Shown in pieces: positions 6,457 through 10,330 of a stretch of DNA of 10,330 nucleotides. Source of the stretch: Candidatus Woesearchaeota archaeon (GTDB taxonomy: Archaea; Nanobdellota; Nanobdellia; Woesearchaeales; ARS49); assembly GCA_016203265.1 (NCBI GenBank), contig JACQNB010000019.1, forward strand, positions 1 through 10,330. Direction: 5' to 3'. The notes under the pieces are model-generated. The model was not told the DNA's origin. It was given only the letters and a program-made list of their open reading frames with translations, and made no database searches. Position 1 is the first letter of the stretch. Every line of letters starts with the position of its first letter. Both the position numbers and the translations under genes were made by a program.

Positions 6457-6840
6457 ATGCGAGAGATAAGGCCAATATATATGGATAGAAAAGAAAAACA
6501 TGTTGTCAGAAAAGCGCTTGAAGAAATAACGCAGTTAAGCGAACAAGCTGATGAGCAAAGTAAAAAAGCCTGTGAACTCATCCACCAAGATTTCTTTTCA
6601 TATGTTCGTCAGTATTTCACTAACCTTGTTATGGTTCCCATAAGAAAAAAGGATATTTCTGTACGCCGCCACGAAAATCGATTTGAAATTAGCTTATCAG
6701 CACAGTATTATGGTAGTGTTCATGCCTCGGTAAACGCGCTTGTTGAACGATACGAAAAGAAAGTGCCCAGAACCGTAATTCAAACTAGCCATATACCAAC
6801 ACCGGACGATAATTTTGCTAACTCAGGTCTGTATCGATAA
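6457..6840 (+). CDS. Unknown protein of 127 aa in the inserted region
   Basis: I do not recognise a family. The N-terminal part (about 8-60) is highly charged and helical, with KHVVRKALEEITQLSEQADEQ suggesting a coiled coil. The middle (about 57-95) looks alpha/beta: VMVPIRKKDISVRRHENRF, then EISLSAQYYGSVHASVNALV. The tail is polar with TPDDNFANSG. No signal peptide, membrane segment or helix-turn-helix is visible. Codon use is AT-rich and unlike neighbouring genes, suggesting transfer. An alternative start at ATG 6481 has an AATAAAT box about 27 bp upstream, which would fit the leaderless pattern and give 119 aa. The palindrome at 6431-6446 may regulate it. Confidence 0.65.
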   Translation: MREIRPIYMDRKEKHVVRKALEEITQLSEQADEQSKKACELIHQDFFSYVRQYFTNLVMVPIRKKDISVRRHENRFEISLSAQYYGSVHASVNALVERYEKKVPRTVIQTSHIPTPDDNFANSGLYR

Positions 6841-6902
6841 GATTCGCCTTCTTATCCAGGTGTCGTCGCCTATTCAAACCAAGAGTTGTAAGAATAGTGA
6901 AA

Positions 6903-7127
6903 TCAAGCCATTACCGCAACGACTTCCGCGTGATTGAGTGTTTCGCCATTTTTTGAGAATTCGGGATGTTCACGAAGGCACTCCACATAAAGTTGGATGG
7001 CTTCCTTGATGTTTCGCAATGCCTCGGCGCGGTTCTTGCCTTGCGAAATGCAGCCAGGCAGTTCTGCACATTCAGCAACGATGTAGCCGTCTTGTCCAGG
7101 CGTCAATATTGCAGTGTACTTCTTCAT
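6903..7127 (-). CDS. hicB: HicB antitoxin
   Basis: Antitoxin that binds and blocks HicA, 74 aa. The sequence MKKYTAILTPGQDGYIVAECAELPGC, then GKNRAEALRNIKEAIQLYVECL, is the typical HicB partial RNase H-like fold. The protein ends shortly after this domain, so it lacks the C-terminal DNA-binding domain found in longer HicB proteins. The frame is open to 7151, but ATG 7127 is chosen: GAGGTG (7134-7139) lies six bases upstream and the family N-terminus begins here. A TATA-like sequence at 7150-7158 lies 27 bp upstream, so hicB may also be transcribed from its own start. It follows hicA by 37 nt. Confidence 0.9.
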   Translation of the reverse strand: MKKYTAILTPGQDGYIVAECAELPGCISQGKNRAEALRNIKEAIQLYVECLREHPEFSKNGETLNHAEVVAVMA

Positions 7128-7149
7128 GCACAACACCTCTGTTTTTGAC

Positions 7150-7158
7150 AATATAAAT
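7150..7158 (-). promoter_or_regulatory. Possible internal promoter of hicB
   Basis: The minus strand reads ATTTATATT, centred 27 bp before the hicB ATG, the same spacing as the leaderless genes in this window. It lies in the 37-nt gap between hicA and hicB and would let the antitoxin be made without the toxin. Confidence 0.5.
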
Positions 7159-7164
7159 GTTTCT

Positions 7165-7380
7165 TCATAACAACCTCAGGAAGTCTTCCACGCTCAATCC
7201 GGCGCGCTTGATGAGGCTCAAAAGAGTTCCTCGGTCAAGTTCGCGGTGTTGTGGCACCGAGAGCCCGAGCCGGCCGGTACAGAACATGACGACGTGACTT
7301 CCTCTCTGGCGTATGATGACATAACCTACTCTGCCGAACGCCTTCATCGCCTCGAACCCCGAAATCCTCGGCACTTTCAT
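7165..7380 (-). CDS. hicA: HicA mRNA interferase toxin
   Basis: Small toxin with a double-stranded-RNA-binding-like fold that cleaves mRNA, 71 aa. The pattern PRISGFEAMKAFGRVGYVIIRQRGSHVVM contains the catalytic histidine (H29 in GSHVVM). The tail PQHRELDRGTLLSLIKRAGLSVEDFLRLL is typical of HicA. All expected parts are present, so it looks functional. The frame opens one codon earlier at TTG 7383; ATG 7380 is preferred. A weak TATA-like CTAAAAAG (minus strand, about 7400-7408) is the best promoter candidate. Gene order toxin then antitoxin is usual for hicAB. Confidence 0.9.
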   Translation of the reverse strand: MKVPRISGFEAMKAFGRVGYVIIRQRGSHVVMFCTGRLGLSVPQHRELDRGTLLSLIKRAGLSVEDFLRLL

Positions 7381-7426
7381 CAAACAATAGCTGATTCTGC
7401 TTTTTAGGTGCGTTGCGGTAAAAAAT

Positions 7427-7496
7427 CCGGAAACTTTCCGGCAGCGCCGGAAGAACCACGGACTGCTTTAAGAAGACGCCGGAAGCTTGCCGGAAA
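7427..7496. repeat. Cluster of CCGG palindromes upstream of hicA
   Basis: Within 70 bp there are three palindromes. CCGGAAACTTTCCGG (7427-7441) is perfect around one base. CCGGCAGCGCCGG (7438-7450) has perfect 5-bp arms and shares four bases with the first. CCGGAAGCTTGCCGG (7479-7493) is near-perfect. The heptamer CCGGAAR occurs four times forward and once reversed. They lie between the divergent hicA and eIF2 alpha promoters. They could be operator sites, RNA hairpins, or remnants of a dispersed repeat. Confidence 0.7.
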
Positions 7497-7556
7497 CAGA
7501 AGAGCGCTGTTTAAAAATAACTCCCGCACGCTGAAGTCCTTTTCCCGACGTTAACC

Positions 7557-7563
7557 TTTTAAA
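7557..7563 (+). promoter_or_regulatory. TATA box of the eIF2 alpha gene
   Basis: TTTTAAA is centred 26 bp before ATG 7586 and predicts a leaderless transcript. A further TATA-like TTTAAAAATA lies at 7510-7519. A promoter here means the split from rps27e need not impair expression. Confidence 0.65.
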
Positions 7564-7585
7564 CCCCCTTCAGCCCCGTTCTCGT

Positions 7586-8362
7586 ATGTTGATGAAGAAG
7601 GAAGGCTTTCCGCCGGACGAGGAGCTCGTGCTGTGCACGGTCACGAATGTCCAACCCCATAGCGTGTTCTGCAAGCTGGACGAATACGACAAGTCGGGCA
7701 TGATTCACATTTCTGAAATCGCTCCAGGAAGAATCAAGAACATCAGGGAATTCGTTGCCGAAGGCAAGAAGATAGTGTGCAAAGTGTTGCAGGTCAACAT
7801 GGAACGCGGTCACATCGACCTTTCATTAAGACGAGTGAGCGAAGGGCTCAAACGCACGAAGCTCAACGAGCTCAAGCAGGAGCAATTGGCTGAGAAAATT
7901 GTCGAGCACGTCGCGAAAGCAAAGAAAATGGACCCGAAAGCGCTCTACATCAAGATCAGACCGCCCATTTTCGAGAAGTACGGCGCATTGTTCCCTGCGT
8001 TTGAAGCGGCTTCGCGAGGCGAAGTCGACCTCGCGACCTTAGGCCTTGATCCAGTCATAGCAAAGGATTTGATGGACTCAATCAAGTCCAGAATCAAGCC
8101 ACCCGAAGTCGAAATCATCGGCGATTTCACTATCACAAGCACGGCCCCTGATGGCATCGAAACAATCAAGGCAGCCTTGAGCGAAGCGTTGAAGGTCAAA
8201 GGCGACGTGAGCGTGCGCTACAAGGGCGCGGGAACGTATCATCTCGTTGTCAAGAGCGAAGACTTCAAGACTGCGGAAAAGATGCTCAAGGAAGCCGTGG
8301 ACGGCACGCTTGCGTACGCGGAAACGCATAAGGCAATCGCGGAATTCAAGCGTCAAGAATGA
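7586..8362 (+). CDS. eif2a: Translation initiation factor 2 subunit alpha
   Basis: Alpha subunit of aIF2, which delivers initiator Met-tRNA to the small ribosomal subunit; 258 aa, of usual length. Residues 11-85 are an S1 RNA-binding domain: ELVLCTVTNVQPHSVFCKLDEYDKSGMIHISEI, ending in GHIDLSLRRVSEG. Residues 86-170 are the helical middle domain with LYIKIRPPIFEKYGALFPAFE. Residues 173-258 are the C-terminal alpha-beta domain that contacts the gamma subunit. The loop that carries Ser51 in eukaryotes reads ISEIAPGRIKNI here, with Ala46 at the equivalent place, so eukaryote-type phosphorylation at this site is not expected. TATA spacing favours ATG 7586, although a second ATG follows at codon 3. 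Confidence 0.96.
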   Translation: MLMKKEGFPPDEELVLCTVTNVQPHSVFCKLDEYDKSGMIHISEIAPGRIKNIREFVAEGKKIVCKVLQVNMERGHIDLSLRRVSEGLKRTKLNELKQEQLAEKIVEHVAKAKKMDPKALYIKIRPPIFEKYGALFPAFEAASRGEVDLATLGLDPVIAKDLMDSIKSRIKPPEVEIIGDFTITSTAPDGIETIKAALSEALKVKGDVSVRYKGAGTYHLVVKSEDFKTAEKMLKEAVDGTLAYAETHKAIAEFKRQE

Positions 8363-8371
8363 TTTAAATAC
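8363..8371 (+). promoter_or_regulatory. TATA box of the nop10-PAC2 operon
   Basis: TTTAAATAC begins directly after the eIF2 alpha stop and is centred 26 bp before ATG 8393. Nop10 and PAC2 can therefore be transcribed apart from eIF2 alpha. Confidence 0.75.
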
Positions 8372-8392
8372 CAATTCAACTCTTATTTTCGT

Positions 8393-8569
8393 ATGAAGCG
8401 CATCCTGTACTGCAAAAAGGACGATTTGTTCACGCTCAAAGAAACGTGCCCGACGTGCGGTGAAACCACCATCACGACGCAGCCGCCCAAATACTCGGTG
8501 GATGACAAGTACGCATCCTACCGCAGAGAAGCGAAAAGGCCCGCGAGAAAGGAGGCGGGTTTGTTATGA
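8393..8569 (+). CDS. nop10: H/ACA ribonucleoprotein protein Nop10
   Basis: Small scaffold protein of the H/ACA pseudouridine-synthase RNP, binding Cbf5; 58 aa. The family pattern is clear: LYCKKDDLFTLKETCPTCGETT, then PPKYSVDDKYASYRREAKR. Archaeal Nop10 normally has two Cys-x-x-Cys knuckles. Here the second is intact (C19, C22), but the first reads C7-K-K-D10, so one zinc ligand is replaced by Asp. The start follows a TATA box by 26 bp. The TGA stop overlaps the PAC2 start as ATGA (8566-8569). Confidence 0.92.
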   Translation: MKRILYCKKDDLFTLKETCPTCGETTITTQPPKYSVDDKYASYRREAKRPARKEAGLL

Positions 8570-9327
8570 GCTGGATGTACGTAAAAACAGGCTCAGTGCA
8601 GCTCAAGAACCCCGTGCTCATTGAAGGTCTTCCCGGTATTGGCAATGTCGGCAAAGTAACCGCTGATTTCATCATCGACCAACTCAAAGCAAAGAAAATC
8701 TGCGAATTCCACGGCCATTCCATTCCCCACAGCGTGTTCGTGACGGAAAAGCATCTCGTCGAATTGCCGAGGATCGAGCTGTACGCGGTCAAGAACAAGC
8801 AGAGAGACATCCTTATTTTAGCCGGCGACGTCCAACCGTTATCCGAGGAAGCGTGCTTTGAGTTCTGCGAACTCGTTTTGCACGTCTGCAAGGATCTTGG
8901 CTGCAGGGACATCATCGCGTTGGGCGGCATCGGACTCAAACAAGTGCCGAAGACGCCGAAAGTGTACTGCACCGGCACGGACAAGACTGTTGTCCAGGCC
9001 TTCACGAAAGCCACCGGCGTCTCGAACAAGCTCTACGGAGTCGTCGGCCCGATTATCGGCGTCTCCGGCGTCATCGTCGGATTGGCAGGCAGGGAAAAGA
9101 TGGCAAACATCGCGCTCTTGGCCGAAACGTTCGGCCATCCCATGTATCTTGGCATCAAGGGCGCGAAAGAACTCCTCAAAGTCCTCAACGACTATCTCAA
9201 GCTCAAGCTGAACCTGAAGCAGTTGGACGACGACATCGCGGAGCTCGAGGAGGAAATGCTCACTCGCGGCCAGGACATCCTGCCGAAGTTCAAGAAACAG
9301 AAAGGCGAGACGAGTTATATTGGGTGA
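8566..9327 (+). CDS. PAC2-family protein (proteasome assembly chaperone-like)
   Basis: Archaeal relative of proteasome assembly chaperones, 253 aa, cytoplasmic. The diagnostic block is NPVLIEGLPGIGNVGKVTADFI (15-36). It is followed by the core strands ILILAGDVQPL (82-92), DIIALGGIGL (115-124) and YGVVGPIIGVSGVIVGLA (157-174). A charged, probably coiled-coil helix (about 200-232) ends the domain. The C-terminus reads SYIG, near to but not a canonical HbYX proteasome-docking tail. The start overlaps the Nop10 stop by ATGA, with GGAGG about ten bases upstream (8551-8555). Linkage to eIF2 alpha and Nop10 is usual in archaea. The exact client is unproven. Confidence 0.92.
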   Translation: MSWMYVKTGSVQLKNPVLIEGLPGIGNVGKVTADFIIDQLKAKKICEFHGHSIPHSVFVTEKHLVELPRIELYAVKNKQRDILILAGDVQPLSEEACFEFCELVLHVCKDLGCRDIIALGGIGLKQVPKTPKVYCTGTDKTVVQAFTKATGVSNKLYGVVGPIIGVSGVIVGLAGREKMANIALLAETFGHPMYLGIKGAKELLKVLNDYLKLKLNLKQLDDDIAELEEEMLTRGQDILPKFKKQKGETSYIG

Positions 9328-9331
9328 ACGC

Positions 9332-9715
9332 ATGAAAGAATCAATGCACTGGCTGGTCATCGGCATTCCTGTAATCGGAGTAAGCATCGCCGGATTGTTG
9401 CTGCTCGGTCCGTGGCTGAACGCCGTCATCAACGGCATCCTGTTCGGTGTCGGGATCACGCTGCTCATCCGCGGCATCGCGTTGGCAAAGCACGCGCGAA
9501 AGAGCGTGCGCTTGCCGTTCGCGGCCATCGTCTATCTGCTCATCCTGCCTGTCGTGCAGATGATCTGGCTGCATATGATATACCAAATCATCATTCAGCT
9601 CATCGCCATCATCGCCATCTTCGTGCTCGCGTTCCATGTCTGGCGGCAATTGTCTGCCGGCGCAGAACGGAGAGACGACGACGTCAAGCGCAACGGTTTT
9701 GAGGTCTGGAAGTAG
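9332..9715 (+). CDS. Small integral membrane protein, unknown function (127 aa)
   Basis: I recognise no family. Four hydrophobic segments are visible at about 7-27, 31-50, 60-80 and 83-104. A basic loop (KHARKSVR) lies between the second and third, and the C-terminal tail is charged (AERRDDDVKR). It lies four bases after the PAC2 stop, so it is probably the last gene of the nop10-PAC2 transcript. A TTG at 9320 in the same frame would overlap PAC2; ATG 9332 is preferred. It ends in TAG, beyond which the frame stays open (see findings). A structured element begins five bases after the stop. Confidence 0.75.
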   Translation: MKESMHWLVIGIPVIGVSIAGLLLLGPWLNAVINGILFGVGITLLIRGIALAKHARKSVRLPFAAIVYLLILPVVQMIWLHMIYQIIIQLIAIIAIFVLAFHVWRQLSAGAERRDDDVKRNGFEVWK

Positions 9716-9719
9716 GTCA

Positions 9720-9838
9720 GCTCTGGTGAAAGTCACCATCCGGAGCGCGAGTATCTGGACCAGAGAGTCCAACAGGAGAACGCTTGCGTCGAATATTGCG
9801 TTGCGCAAGCGTTACGAGCGCGAGACTTTCACCAGAGC
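9720..9838. ncRNA. Highly structured element, candidate non-coding RNA
   Basis: The ends GCTCTGGTGAAAGTC (9720-9734) and GACTTTCACCAGAGC (9824-9838) are perfect 15-bp reverse complements. Inside are two further hairpins: TGGAC/GTCCA (9756-9771) and the perfect 10-bp AACGCTTGCG/CGCAAGCGTT (9779-9813). Together they make a closed multi-branch fold of 119 nt. CCAGAG at 9760-9765 is an alternative partner for the 5' CTCTGG, so two folds are possible. GAGCGCGAG occurs twice (9743-9751, 9816-9824). It matches no RNA family I know: not a tRNA, and lacking 5S-like motifs. TATA-like sequence at 9855-9862 could also read leftward as GCTATAAAAA and start a minus-strand RNA near 9832, so strand is uncertain. 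It could instead be a MITE or a terminator structure. Confidence 0.55.
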
Positions 9839-9854
9839 CAAGTCGGTCAGCAGA

Positions 9855-9862
9855 TTTTTATA
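9855..9862 (+). promoter_or_regulatory. TATA box of the gene at 9884
   Basis: TTTTTATA is centred 26 bp before ATG 9884, the spacing seen at the other leaderless genes here. The sequence can also be read on the minus strand towards the structured element 9720-9838. Confidence 0.6.
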
Positions 9863-9883
9863 GCGTTGATTTCCCGTTTCCGC

Positions 9884-10171
9884 ATGCTGAAACTCGACCT
9901 GTCCCCGTATGGAACCAGTGACCCCATCAGCTATGCGTTCAACGATGACCGGTTCATCCGTGGCGTTCGCGAGCAGTACGCGTTCCGTTGGAGTCCCGTC
10001 CATGTGGAGCTCGTGCTGCTCGGTTCGGTGCCTGTCTCGGGCACGCTCGAAGGTTTCACCGAACAACTTAGGCAGGACTTCTTTCCCGTCATCGGTGAAG
10101 AACAGCGGCTGTATACGGTCAACCGGAAGATTCTCGAAGTGGGGACGTTAGGCAGGATGAGGTTTTTCTAG
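9884..10171 (+). CDS. Unknown protein of 95 aa
   Basis: I recognise no family. The protein looks compact and soluble: MLKLDLSPYGTSDP, then DDRFIRGVREQYAFRW, a hydrophobic strand VHVELVLLGSVPVSG, a helix with FTEQLRQDFFP, and a basic end (VNRKILEVGTLGRMRFF). No signal peptide or membrane segment is present. An in-frame TTG at 9866 gives a longer version, but the TATA box 26 bp before ATG 9884 supports the shorter start. The TAG stop overlaps the TAG stop of the convergent gene on the minus strand (CTAG at 10168-10171). Confidence 0.65.
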   Translation: MLKLDLSPYGTSDPISYAFNDDRFIRGVREQYAFRWSPVHVELVLLGSVPVSGTLEGFTEQLRQDFFPVIGEEQRLYTVNRKILEVGTLGRMRFF

Positions 10172-10330
10172 TCCTTTGTCTGCACGTGCAGCCAGCCCAT
10201 CAGCCAGCATACGCCAAGGAAGCTTTCGACCAGCGCAATCCATCCGACGATGGCGATGAGCCAGTTGGCCCAGCCCGCCGAATACTGCGGCGCCCAGGGC
10301 CCGAGCCACCAGAACGCAAGCGCGAACCGC
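10168..10330 (-). CDS. C-terminal part of a Trp-rich membrane protein
   Basis: The minus-strand frame is open from the window edge to a TAG at 10170-10168, giving the last 53 residues. The visible part includes ALAFWWLGPWAPQY, a hydrophobic segment WLIAIVGWIALVESFLGVCW and the end MGWLHVQTKD. The high tryptophan content and hydrophobic run point to a membrane protein with at least one and probably two helices here. The start lies outside the window and the family cannot be told. It is convergent with the gene at 9884, sharing the CTAG. Confidence 0.55.
   Translation of the reverse strand, partial: RFALAFWWLGPWAPQYSAGWANWLIAIVGWIALVESFLGVCWLMGWLHVQTKD

Larger units (their letters stand above)
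6379..7585. other. Insert splitting the conserved translation cluster
   Basis: Between rps27e and eIF2 alpha, which adjoin in many archaea, lie about 1.2 kb with a different character. They hold an AT-rich gene of unknown function on the plus strand, a hicAB toxin-antitoxin pair on the minus strand and GC-rich palindromes. Codon choice in the first gene (AAA, GAA, TTA, ATA frequent) is unlike the C- and G-ending codons of its neighbours. This suggests horizontal acquisition. I see no transposase, integrase or clear target duplication, so the route of entry is unknown. Confidence 0.6.

Noticed and set aside
8839-9528. A 229-aa minus-strand frame across the PAC2 gene.
   Set aside because: It is antisense to a clear PAC2 protein and the membrane protein gene, with no motif or promoter of its own.
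9720-9838. 5S rRNA, tRNA or hammerhead-like ribozyme.
   Set aside because: The length is near that of 5S rRNA, but the conserved 5S loop motifs are absent. There is no T-loop TTCGA in tRNA context and no CTGATGA/GAAA hammerhead core.
9715-9850. IS-derived MITE with GGTCAG target duplication.
   Set aside because: GGTCAG occurs at 9715-9720 and 9845-9850, but it overlaps the left arm by one base and stands six bases beyond the right arm, so it is not a proper target-site duplication. A MITE remains possible only if more copies exist in the genome.
9716-9883. Coding continuation of the membrane protein through TAG 9715.
   Set aside because: The translated 50 residues are polar and low in structure, the stretch is dominated by inverted repeats, and a TATA box precedes ATG 9884. 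It is kept only as a caution in the findings.
1-10330. CRISPR array, integrase or transposase.
   Set aside because: I find no regularly spaced direct repeats and no recombinase-like protein in any frame of this window.

Overview
This window comes from an archaeon, most likely a DPANN-type lineage (the phylum is an inference). It carries an archaeal S-layer protein, a GINS replication protein of the Gins51 type, and the archaeal translation cluster rpl44e - rps27e - eIF2 alpha - nop10 - PAC2. Archaeal TATA boxes (TTTAAATAC, TTTATAAA) sit about 26 bp upstream of many start codons, so most transcripts look leaderless.

Layout. 32-114 (-): tRNA-Leu(UAG). 115-592: a mostly empty stretch with two promoters and a perfect 10-bp inverted repeat, leading into a large secreted S-layer protein (593-3076) that ends at a long T-rich terminator. 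3351-4235: Gins51-like replication factor. 4283-4875: a coupled pair, a 58-aa DUF5678-type protein and a retropepsin-like aspartyl protease. 4897-5784 (-): a metallophosphoesterase whose frame is cut by one in-frame TAG before its last conserved strand. 5885-6378: ribosomal proteins L44e and S27e, overlapping by ATGA. 6379-7585: an AT-richer insert with a protein of unknown function, a hicAB toxin-antitoxin pair and GC-rich palindromes. 7586-9327: eIF2 alpha, Nop10 and a PAC2-family protein. 9332-9715: a small four-helix membrane protein. 9720-9838: a strongly structured element closed by a perfect 15-bp inverted repeat. 9884-10171: an unknown 95-aa protein. 10168-10330 (-): the C-terminal end of a Trp-rich membrane protein.

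How the genes fit together. The translation cluster is the backbone: L44e and S27e are zinc ribosomal proteins, eIF2 alpha serves initiation, Nop10 serves H/ACA-guided pseudouridylation, and PAC2 proteins are linked to proteasome assembly. In many archaea these genes adjoin; here they are split by about 1.2 kb holding the toxin-antitoxin module. The S-layer gene is the only strong gene with both a leader and a full Shine-Dalgarno sequence.

Most worth a second look: the amber codon inside the metallophosphoesterase, the structured element at 9720-9838, the insertion into the translation cluster with its palindromes, the DUF5678-retropepsin pair, and the inverted repeat just upstream of the S-layer promoter.
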